A stretch of 32,768 nucleotides of DNA from Pseudomonadota bacterium (GTDB taxonomy: Bacteria; Pseudomonadota; Gammaproteobacteria; Steroidobacterales; Steroidobacteraceae): positions 1 through 32,768 of the forward strand of contig CANHFH010000016.1 in the NCBI GenBank assembly GCA_947459825.1. Reading direction: 5' to 3'. A program made the translations under genes and the position numbers. Below the pieces are notes generated by a model that searched no databases, was not told the origin of the DNA, and worked only from the letters and a program-made list of their open reading frames with translations. Below are positions 1 through 6,767 of the stretch, piece by piece (position 1 is the stretch's first letter; each line of letters starts with the position of its first letter).

Positions 1-342
1 GACGAGTGGTGGTCGATGTGGATGCGCGAGGGCAACCGCGCGGCGATGCTGGGTCTCCTGCGGCAGTATGTATCGGGCGGCGTGGAGGACAAGATCCGCG
101 CGGTGCGCGCCCCCGTGCTGCTGATGTGGGGCGAGCGGAACAAGCGCGTTCCCGTCGCGCTCGCCTACGAGACACGGGATCTGCTGGTGAACTCTCCGCA
201 GGTGAAGCTCCAGGTGCTGCCCGGCATCGGCCACATGTTGGTGCAGGAAGCGCCGCAGGAGAGCGCGCGTCTCGTGCGCGCGTGGCTCGATGCGCCGATC
301 CCGCCGGCGACCGTCAGAACCGCGGCGGCCGCTTCTCGATGA
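1..342 (+). CDS. Alpha/beta hydrolase, C-terminal part (5' end outside the window)
   Basis: The frame is open from base 1 and ends with TGA at 340-342, giving the last 113 residues of a protein whose beginning is cut off. The residues include APVLLMWGE, typical of the strand carrying the acid residue region of alpha/beta hydrolases, and a late GIGHM in which the His is the expected catalytic-triad His. The fold assignment rests on these two motifs. The nucleophile elbow (GxSxG) would lie upstream, so the substrate cannot be named. Its last 29 bases overlap, tail to tail, the end of the crotonase-like gene on the minus strand. Confidence 0.8.
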   Translation, partial: DEWWSMWMREGNRAAMLGLLRQYVSGGVEDKIRAVRAPVLLMWGERNKRVPVALAYETRDLLVNSPQVKLQVLPGIGHMLVQEAPQESARLVRAWLDAPIPPATVRTAAAASR

Positions 343-1084
343 ACGCGCGCGCACCCTCGGCGAACTCGGGCGACGAGAAGCTCTCGTCGTAGAAGCGGCG
401 GGACTCGGCGGTCTCGGCCAGCACGCCCGAGGAGATCATGTCGACCACGGCCTTGGCGGCGCGGACCGAGTTGCCGGCGTTGCCTGCGATCTCGCGCGCC
501 AGCGAGTCGGCGCGTGCGGCGAGCGCGTCCGCGGCGACGATCTCGTTGATGAGACCGATGCGCAGCGCCTCCTCGGCGCCCAAGCGGCGCCCGGTGTAGA
601 GGATCTCTTTGGCGCGGGACGGACCGACGAGGTCGTGGAGCCGCTTGGAGTCTGCGAGGCTGTAGGCGATGCCGAGCTTGGCGGGCGTGATCGCGAAGAA
701 CGCGTCCGGCGAGGCGAGGCGCAGGTCGCAGGCGAGGGCGAGGCCGCAGCCGCCGCCGGTGCAGGCGCCGCGGATGACGGCGATGGTGGGCATCGGCAGG
801 CGTTGCCAGTCGGCCTGGGCGTCGAGCACGGCCTGCTGCATGGACTGCATGCGCGCGGGGTCCGACAGGTTGCGATGCATCTCGGCGATGTCGGCGCCCG
901 CGCTGAACGCCGCCTCGCCCGCGCCCTGCAACAGGACCGCCCGCAGGGTCGGGTCGGCGGCGAGCTGGGCCGCGATGGCGCACAGGCCCTGCCATTCGGC
1001 GCTGGACAGCGCGTTGCGCTTCTCCGGGCGGTTGATGGTGACGCGGGCGACGGGCGGGTGGATGTCCGTGAGGAGCTCGGTCAT
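314..1084 (-). CDS. Crotonase-fold (enoyl-CoA hydratase/isomerase family) protein lacking both hydratase glutamates
   Basis: 256 residues, usual length for the crotonase family. The fold is clear: AFSAGADIAEM (about 59-69) and GACTGGGCGLALACDLRLAS (about 107-126) match the two oxyanion-hole regions that bind the acyl-CoA thioester. In true enoyl-CoA hydratases two glutamates (Glu144 and Glu164 in rat crotonase, in GGGCE and QPEI) add water. Here the matching positions are Gly114 (GGGCG) and Pro134 (ITPAKLG). I therefore infer an isomerase, hydrolase, decarboxylase or other CoA-thioester reaction rather than a classic hydratase. The start ATG is divergent from the SDR gene, with 55 bp between them. 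Its end overlaps the hydrolase gene by 29 bp. Confidence 0.9.
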   Translation of the reverse strand: MTELLTDIHPPVARVTINRPEKRNALSSAEWQGLCAIAAQLAADPTLRAVLLQGAGEAAFSAGADIAEMHRNLSDPARMQSMQQAVLDAQADWQRLPMPTIAVIRGACTGGGCGLALACDLRLASPDAFFAITPAKLGIAYSLADSKRLHDLVGPSRAKEILYTGRRLGAEEALRIGLINEIVAADALAARADSLAREIAGNAGNSVRAAKAVVDMISSGVLAETAESRRFYDESFSSPEFAEGARAFIEKRPPRF

Positions 1085-1139
1085 GCCATCATGTTACCAG
1101 TATCCCCTCGTACCCAAGGCTCAGGAGGCCGTGATCGTC

Positions 1140-1982
1140 ATGGGCATCTACGCGGATCTCAAAGGTAAGGTCGCCATCGTCACAGGTTCTGGCCGCGCGA
1201 AGGGCCTCGGCGAGGCGATGGCCAAGCGCCTGGCGGCAGAAGACTGCAAGGTCGTCGTGAGCGACATCGGTGCGGCGCGCGGTGCGGAGATCCCGGAGAG
1301 CGCGATCGGCACCTCGGCCGGCATCGACGCGGTGGTCGCGGAGATCCGGGCGGCGGGCGGCGATGCGCACGGCGTCGCCTGCGATGTGCTGGAGGAGTCG
1401 CAGGTCGAGCGGTTGGTGGCCGAAGCGGTCCGGCACTTCGGTCGGCTCGACATCATGGTGAACAACGCCGGCATCGGCTACCTCATGAAGCCCACCGTCG
1501 AGCTCACGCAGAGCGATTGGGACGCCGTGCTCGGCGTCAACCTGCGCGGCGCTTTCTTCGGCATCAAGCATGCGGCGCGGCAGATGGTCGCGCAGGGCAA
1601 GGGCGGGCGCATCATCAACATCGGCAGCCAGGCGTCCAAGTCCGGCTTCCCCTTCGCGGCGGCGTATGTCGCTTCCAAGCACGGCATGGTCGGCCTCACG
1701 CGCTCGGCCGCGATCGAACTCGGGCCGCACGGCATCACCGTCAACACGATCTGTCCGAACCATGTCACCACCGGTCTCGGTGCTTGGCAGAACCAGTTCT
1801 TCAGCGCGGCCACCGGCCGCAGCGAGGAGCAGTACCTCGCCGACATGCGTGCGCGCATCCCGATGGGTCGTCCAGGGCTGCAGGAGGACATCGCCAAAGC
1901 CTGCGCGTTCCTCGCTTCGGAACAGGCTGCCTACATGACCGGCGAAGCGATGAATGTCTCGGGTGGCGAGGAATACCACTGA
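1140..1982 (+). CDS. SDR family NAD(P)-dependent oxidoreductase
   Basis: 280 residues. This is a classical short-chain dehydrogenase/reductase with a Rossmann fold. Visible motifs are a glycine-rich nucleotide loop (TGSGRAKGLG, 15-24), VNNAG (107-111), Asn134, Ser163, and the Tyr176-x3-Lys180 catalytic pair in AYVASK. The glycine loop has five residues between TG and GLG rather than the usual three. ATG 1140 is chosen because AGGAGG lies at 1123-1128, 11 nt upstream. A GTG at 1131 is only 2 nt from that site, and a long N-terminal extension would run through the divergent crotonase gene. The substrate is unknown. Its position beside acyl-CoA genes suggests oxidation or reduction of a hydroxyacyl or keto intermediate, which is inference only. 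Confidence 0.92.
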   Translation: MGIYADLKGKVAIVTGSGRAKGLGEAMAKRLAAEDCKVVVSDIGAARGAEIPESAIGTSAGIDAVVAEIRAAGGDAHGVACDVLEESQVERLVAEAVRHFGRLDIMVNNAGIGYLMKPTVELTQSDWDAVLGVNLRGAFFGIKHAARQMVAQGKGGRIINIGSQASKSGFPFAAAYVASKHGMVGLTRSAAIELGPHGITVNTICPNHVTTGLGAWQNQFFSAATGRSEEQYLADMRARIPMGRPGLQEDIAKACAFLASEQAAYMTGEAMNVSGGEEYH

Positions 1983-1998
1983 TGGGCGATGCGCGGCC

Positions 1999-2011
1999 GG
2001 GAGGCGCTCCC
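1999..2011. terminator. GC-rich hairpin between convergent SDR and amidase genes
   Basis: GGGAG, a 3-nt GCG loop and CTCCC form a perfect 5-bp stem in the 45-bp convergent gap (1983-2027). CGGC and GCCG further out could lengthen it with bulges. There is no T-run on either side, so a role in ending transcription is plausible by position but not shown by a canonical terminator. Confidence 0.35.
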
Positions 2012-2027
2012 TCCGCCGTGCCCTGAT

Positions 2028-3365
2028 TCAGCGCTGCCGCCGCCGTCCCGCTGCCTCGATGACGGCAGCCAGCTCCAGCGCCCGGACATCGGCGCCGCTC
2101 GCGGTCAGCACCTGCACGCCGACGGGCAGCGCACGCTGCGATGCGACGGAAGCCGTCGCCGGCGTGGGGCAGGGTACGGAGACCGCCGGCACCGCCGCCG
2201 CCGTGCCGATCACCGTGAGGTCTGCGAGGCCGTCGGGCGGCGACCCGTCGAGAAGGAAAGCGACACCGGGAGTGGTGGGCGTGATGCAGGCGTCGAGACC
2301 GGTCACGAGCCTCGACCAGTCGAACTGGAAGCCCGTGACCCGTTCATCGAGCGCGCGCAGCTTCCGGTCATCGAGCGATGCGCCGTACTCGAGCAATCCG
2401 CGGATGCGGCCGGAGTAGGCCTCTGGATCGGCGGCCATCGCCTCTCGGTGGGTACGCCACATCTCATGTTCACAGAGCGCGAACACGGCGCGCCGCGCGC
2501 GGCGCAGTTCGAGCGGACGGATGTCCACCGGCACCAGGGTCGCGCCCGCTTCGCGGAGGACGGCGATGGTCGCGTTGTGGCCGTCGATGATGTCCGCCTC
2601 GGGTGCGAGGTCGTCGAAACCGATGGCGTAGCCGATGCGCCATCCTGCGAGCGACAGCGTGCCGGCAGACCGCGACGGTGGCTGCGGCCCGTCGTCGTAA
2701 TCGACCGACAGCGCGCTCGAGCCATCATGACCTGCGATGACCGCGAGCAGCGCGCGCACACCGGCGATGTCACGGGCCATGGGTCCCACATGGTCGAAAC
2801 GCGGATGCACGGGCAACACGCCGCGCACGCTCACGCGTCCGAAGGACGGCTTCAGTGCGGCGACGCCGCAGAACGCCGCCGGGATGCGGACCGAACCGAT
2901 GGTGTCCGTGCCGATCGCGAGGTCGCACAGCTCCGCGGCGAGCGCGCCTGCCGAACCACCGCTCGAGCCGCCTGCGCTGCGTGCGCGATCGCGCGGGTTG
3001 CGGATCGGTCCGTCGAGGGCGAGTCCCTCGGCGCCGAGCGCTCCCTCGTCCTGAGTGCTCTGAGCGAGCAGCACAGCGCCTGCGGCGCGCAGCCGCGACA
3101 CCACGGCGGCGTCCTGGTCCGCGATGACCCCGGCGCGGGCGCGTAGTCCGCCCTGCCACGGCCAACCGCGTACAGCGATGTTCCCTTTGAGGACGACGGT
3201 GAGGCCTTCTAGGGCGCTGCGCGGGGCGTCGGCGGCCAGGCGCCGGGTGCTTTCAGCGGCGGCGGCCGATGCTTCGGCGGCGGCGACGTGGCTGAAGAGC
3301 CCGAGGTCTGCCGAGGCCGACATCGCGGCCAGCGCATGCTCGACCCGCTGCAGCGAGGTGGTCAT
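2028..3365 (-). CDS. Amidase signature (AS) family hydrolase
   Basis: 445 residues from ATG 3365. The AS-family Ser-cisSer-Lys triad is visible as Lys60 (VVLKG), Ser134 (AGGSSGGSAG) and Ser158 (GTDTIGSVR). Ser134 to Ser158 is 24 residues, the family spacing. The usual GTDTGGS loop reads GTDTIGS, with Ile where the family signature allows Gly or Ala. Such enzymes hydrolyse amides, and the substrate is not deducible here. ATG 3365 is preferred over an in-frame ATG at 3395 because the latter overlaps the upstream gene by 20 bp, while AGGA lies just before 3365. It lies 10 bp after the MmgE/PrpD gene, so it is probably the last gene of that minus-strand operon. Confidence 0.9.
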   Translation of the reverse strand: MTTSLQRVEHALAAMSASADLGLFSHVAAAEASAAAAESTRRLAADAPRSALEGLTVVLKGNIAVRGWPWQGGLRARAGVIADQDAAVVSRLRAAGAVLLAQSTQDEGALGAEGLALDGPIRNPRDRARSAGGSSGGSAGALAAELCDLAIGTDTIGSVRIPAAFCGVAALKPSFGRVSVRGVLPVHPRFDHVGPMARDIAGVRALLAVIAGHDGSSALSVDYDDGPQPPSRSAGTLSLAGWRIGYAIGFDDLAPEADIIDGHNATIAVLREAGATLVPVDIRPLELRRARRAVFALCEHEMWRTHREAMAADPEAYSGRIRGLLEYGASLDDRKLRALDERVTGFQFDWSRLVTGLDACITPTTPGVAFLLDGSPPDGLADLTVIGTAAAVPAVSVPCPTPATASVASQRALPVGVQVLTASGADVRALELAAVIEAAGRRRQR

Positions 3366-3375
3366 GCGATCCTGA

Positions 3376-4746
3376 TCAGACCGGGACCAGGGCATCGACG
3401 AGATGCCTTACATCGCCGAGCTCCTCGAGACGGTCGACGAGGTCGATCAGCGCTTCGATGTGCGCTTCGGAGAGCGGGCGCGCGCCCGATGCCGCAGCGC
3501 GTCTGAACTTGGCGAGATGGCGCCCGCGGTCCAACGGCCGGCCGGGTGCGCCCAGGACCGCCGGCAGATCGAGAGCGTGATGCGAGCCGTCGCGCAGCAT
3601 GACCTCTAGGCGCTGCGGTGCGAGGGCGTTCAGTGAGGGATTGTCATCGCGCTGCGCGCCGATGCGGGCGGCGAGCGCGAGCCGACCCGGGTCTGCGATG
3701 GCGGCCGACTCGAAGTCGGCGACGCCGACATCGCCGTTGAGCAGCGCCGTGGCGGCGACATACGGCAGACAGAGCCGCGCATAGGCCGGCGCCATGTCGG
3801 CGCGGGCGGGCCGGTCGACGAGCTGGATGACGAGCGGGGGCGCATGGACCACAGCGGAAACGAGATCGGCGGGCCGGAAGCCGAGCTGTGACTGCAGGGT
3901 GAGCAGTCCGTCGACACCGCCATGGGTGGCGCGTCCGCTCGGGAACGGCTTATGCGAAAGCTCCGTCACCGCGAACCGCTCTTCGAAACCCTCGAACGCG
4001 GCCGGATCCCACTCCGGATCGATGAGCGTGTAGTAGCCGTGGACGCCCTCGAGGAAATCCCCCGGACCTTGGATGCCGCGGGATGCGAGCTCGATGGCGA
4101 GCAGCGCTGCGCGCGCGTTGAAGCCGATCTGCATCGGCAGCACGGGAGACCCTTCGATGTGCGCCTGCATCGTCCCGGAGAGCTGGCTGTAGGCGATGCC
4201 GAGCGCGCTGCGTGTGGTCGCGGCGTCCAAGCCGAGCATGTTCGCCATGCCGGCGGTCGCGCCGAGCGCGCCGCACATCGCAGGCCTGAAGAAGCGCAGC
4301 TTGTTGCGCGCGGCTCGGCCGATGCCGGTCGCGACATCGACGGCGACGGACACGCCGGTGATGAGCCGTCGACCGTCCATGCCACCGCGCGCCTCCGCGA
4401 ACGCCACCAAGGTCGCCAGCACCACGGCCATCGGATGCACGACCGCGGGTTCGTGGACGCAATCCCATTCCTGGTTGTGGATCTGCCAGCCGTTGAGGAA
4501 AGCGGCCGATTGAGCGGGTACGCGTTCCCCGCTGCTCCAGACGCGCGCGGCGTCACCCGATCCCCATGTGGCCGCCGTGTCCTTGAGGACGGAGATGAGC
4601 GGGACGCGGCTGCCGGACAGCGCGACGCCCAAGGAGTCGAGCACGAAGGTGCGCGTGGCGGCGACGGCGTCCGCCGGCAGCTGCTCGAACCGCATGGTGA
4701 CGGAGCGTCCGACGAGGCGTCCGGTGATGTCGCGGGTGTGGTCCAT
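3376..4746 (-). CDS. MmgE/PrpD family protein
   Basis: 456 residues, the normal family length. MmgE/PrpD proteins include 2-methylcitrate dehydratase, cis-aconitate decarboxylase and other lyases or isomerases acting on polycarboxylic acids. Visible family marks are DSLGVALSG near the N-terminus, HNQEWDCVHEPAVVHPMAVV (the active-site His-rich stretch, where PrpD usually has a D-x-D-D-x-H pattern) and KPFPSGRATHGG in the second half. The altered first segment argues against a true methylcitrate dehydratase, and no prpB or prpC lies near. Upstream, 46 bp separate it from the MaoC-like gene. The family call is firm and the reaction is unknown. Confidence 0.9.
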   Translation of the reverse strand: MDHTRDITGRLVGRSVTMRFEQLPADAVAATRTFVLDSLGVALSGSRVPLISVLKDTAATWGSGDAARVWSSGERVPAQSAAFLNGWQIHNQEWDCVHEPAVVHPMAVVLATLVAFAEARGGMDGRRLITGVSVAVDVATGIGRAARNKLRFFRPAMCGALGATAGMANMLGLDAATTRSALGIAYSQLSGTMQAHIEGSPVLPMQIGFNARAALLAIELASRGIQGPGDFLEGVHGYYTLIDPEWDPAAFEGFEERFAVTELSHKPFPSGRATHGGVDGLLTLQSQLGFRPADLVSAVVHAPPLVIQLVDRPARADMAPAYARLCLPYVAATALLNGDVGVADFESAAIADPGRLALAARIGAQRDDNPSLNALAPQRLEVMLRDGSHHALDLPAVLGAPGRPLDRGRHLAKFRRAAASGARPLSEAHIEALIDLVDRLEELGDVRHLVDALVPV

Positions 4747-4792
4747 CGGGGGTCGATGCTACACCGACTGACGGGGTGGCATGGAGGTGCGC

Positions 4793-5809
4793 CTAGACGC
4801 TCCAGGCCCAGAACTTCCAGTCGAGCACCCGCGTCTCGACCTCCGGGTCGCCGCGCGAGGCGAAGCTCTCGACGGCGATCCGCAGCAGCGCGCCACCGCC
4901 ACGGTCGGGCGCAATGGGGACGATGTCGGTCACCACCAGCGTGCTGCGCAGACGGTCGCTCTCGACCACCGGCGCCAGATGGTCGCAGGACTCCCAAGCG
5001 GTGAGGGTCAGGAGGTTCGGCAAGGCGCGCGTGACCTGCGAGAAAGCCATGAAGATCACATGCCCGCCGAACACCAACCGCTCGCCGAGGTACGACAGTT
5101 TCGCGTCGGTATGCGCCATCGCCATGTTGAGCGAGACGCGCACCAGTTCGGGCGCCGAGGTGATGGTGTCGCGCGCTTCGATCGCGAAACCCTGCCCGGG
5201 CCGGAGGTCATGCGCCCGCAGGCCTTGCCAATGCGCGGTAGGGCCGAGCGACCAGTCGCGGGGCAGGCCATCGGTCGGCGGCGCGGCGTCGGCGCCCACC
5301 GCGTTGAGGTCATCGGCGTGCCCGGTCGCGGCGTCGGGATCGCGGCAGGGGAGCATCGGACAGCGCCAGAAGCGCAGCACCGTGTCGCCGCGCTGGTCGA
5401 CGGTGGTCATCTCCAGCGCCGCGATGCCCGTCGCCGCCCGTCCGGCCTGGGGGCGGTTCTGGCGCAGCGCGACGACCCGCGTCGTGGTGTGCAGCGTATC
5501 GCCGACGAACACGGGGCGGCGCAGGACGAGTCCGCGGTAGAACAGATTGCCTTTGACGCGCTGCGAGGCCCAGGTCGACTGTCCGATGGCGATGTTCACG
5601 GCGACGAGGGGATGCAGCAGCGGCGCGGCGCTTCCGGTCACCGCCCGGCTCGCATGGTGGTCGAGCGGCAGACGCAGACGGTCGCCGAAGAGCGCTGCGT
5701 GCAGCGTCGCATGTCCGTCGGTGAGCGTGACGGCGGGAGCGTCGAAAGACATGCCGCGCTCGAGGTCCTCGAACCAGGGGCCGCCGATGCGGGTGGGAAC
5801 TTCGCTCAT
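4793..5809 (-). CDS. MaoC-like double hot-dog acyl-CoA dehydratase/hydratase family protein
   Basis: 338 residues with a two-domain layout. The N-terminal part (WFEDLERGMSFDAP, LTDGHATLHAALFGDRL, and VFVGDTLHTTTRVV) resembles mesaconyl-CoA/methylmalyl-CoA dehydratase-type MaoC proteins. The second half begins around DLRPGQGF and contains FGGHVIFMAF. Proteins of this class add or remove water on branched C4-C5 CoA thioesters. Substrate assignment here is inference from resemblance. ATG 5809 is chosen because the longer open frame back to 6001 runs through the TauE-like gene and reads as low-complexity shadow. TauE-like is 31 bp upstream and MmgE/PrpD 46 bp downstream on the same strand. Confidence 0.85.
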   Translation of the reverse strand: MSEVPTRIGGPWFEDLERGMSFDAPAVTLTDGHATLHAALFGDRLRLPLDHHASRAVTGSAAPLLHPLVAVNIAIGQSTWASQRVKGNLFYRGLVLRRPVFVGDTLHTTTRVVALRQNRPQAGRAATGIAALEMTTVDQRGDTVLRFWRCPMLPCRDPDAATGHADDLNAVGADAAPPTDGLPRDWSLGPTAHWQGLRAHDLRPGQGFAIEARDTITSAPELVRVSLNMAMAHTDAKLSYLGERLVFGGHVIFMAFSQVTRALPNLLTLTAWESCDHLAPVVESDRLRSTLVVTDIVPIAPDRGGGALLRIAVESFASRGDPEVETRVLDWKFWAWSV

Positions 5810-5840
5810 GGGGTCGTGGCTCGCATGCGCAGGATGGTCT

Positions 5841-6662
5841 TCAGAGCGAGGTCCACGCGCGGTACAGCATCCGCGCCGCGACCAACGCGAGGAACACCCC
5901 GAAGGCCTGCGACAGTCGGCGCCGGGGCAGCGAGTGCGCGAGCCGCGCGCCGAACGGGGCGGTGAGCATGGTGCAGGGCGCGACGATGGCCAGCGCCGCA
6001 ACGCTGACGAGACCGATGGTGAACGGCGGCAAGACGGCTGCCGGTGTCGCGAGCAGGTAACCGAGCGTTCCCGGGAGCGCGATGAACAGACCGAAGAACG
6101 CGGCCGTCCCCACCGCTTGATGGATCGGCCCTCCCGTGAGGGTCATCGCCGGTACCGAGAGCGTGCCACCGCCGATGCCCATCATGGCCGACAGGCCACC
6201 GATGGCCGCAGCGATGGTGTTGCCGCCGAGGCCGTGCGGCACCGCCTGCGCCACGCGCAGGTGGTCGAGGGGCAGGAACATCTTGATCGCGACGATCGCC
6301 GCCATGACCCCGAACACCGCCGCGAGCGTCGCGTCGGCGACGCGTGCGGCCAGCAGACTGCCGACGAGCGCGCCCAAGAGCATGCCGGGCGCCCAAGCCC
6401 GCACAGTCGACCAGTCGATCGCGCCGCGTGCTGCGTGCGCACGCGAAGAGGCGATGGCGGTAGGGATGATGGTGGCGAGCGAGGTCGCCACCGCGACATG
6501 CATCGACCAGTCCGGCGAAACGCCGCCGGTGCGCAGCGCGACATCAAGCACCGGGACGAGCACGATGCCGCCGCCGACGCCCAGCAGGCCGGCGAGCACG
6601 CCGGCGAACAGCGCGGTCGCCACCAGGATCAGGAGCAGAGGCCAGAGCGCGGCGGGTTCCAT
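5841..6662 (-). CDS. Sulfite exporter TauE/SafE family membrane protein
   Basis: 273 residues, strongly hydrophobic, with about eight predicted membrane segments. The two family half-repeats are visible: GVLAGLLGVGGGIVLVPVL near residue 20 and AMMGIGGGTLSVPAM near residue 157. The family moves organic or sulfur-containing anions across the inner membrane (sulfite, sulfoacetate, taurine-derived and others), and the substrate cannot be read from sequence. It is the first gene of the minus-strand run toward MaoC-like, MmgE/PrpD and amidase, so it may export or import an acid handled by them. A TACACT -10-like hexamer at 6672-6677 (minus) would give a very short leader. The long open frame continuing to 9104 is antisense to thrA and is not used. 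Confidence 0.9.
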   Translation of the reverse strand: MEPAALWPLLLILVATALFAGVLAGLLGVGGGIVLVPVLDVALRTGGVSPDWSMHVAVATSLATIIPTAIASSRAHAARGAIDWSTVRAWAPGMLLGALVGSLLAARVADATLAAVFGVMAAIVAIKMFLPLDHLRVAQAVPHGLGGNTIAAAIGGLSAMMGIGGGTLSVPAMTLTGGPIHQAVGTAAFFGLFIALPGTLGYLLATPAAVLPPFTIGLVSVAALAIVAPCTMLTAPFGARLAHSLPRRRLSQAFGVFLALVAARMLYRAWTSL

Positions 6663-6721
6663 CCGACGCCAAGTGTAGGCGACTTGCGACCCGCCCGTCT
6701 GTCGGCGTGACGGAAGGAAAC

Positions 6722-6751
6722 TTGCCGCAAGGCGGCCGCGACCGCTAAAGT
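6722..6751 (+). promoter_or_regulatory. Candidate sigma70 promoter of the thr operon
   Basis: TTGCCG (6722-6727), an 18-bp spacer and TAAAGT (6746-6751) match four of six bases each to the -35 and -10 consensus. Transcription would begin near 6758. The 105-bp gap to the divergent TauE-like gene holds no Thr- or Ile-rich leader peptide and no terminator, so an enteric-style thrL attenuator is absent. Confidence 0.4.
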
Positions 6752-6767
6752 CCAAGAGTTTTTCCGC

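Noticed and set aside
669-1139. N-terminal extension of the SDR protein
   Set aside because: It runs through the divergent crotonase gene, while ATG 1140 has an AGGAGG upstream and gives the family N-terminus.
6663-6767. Threonine-operon attenuator
   Set aside because: No short Thr/Ile-rich leader peptide and no terminator hairpin with a T-run were seen in the gap.
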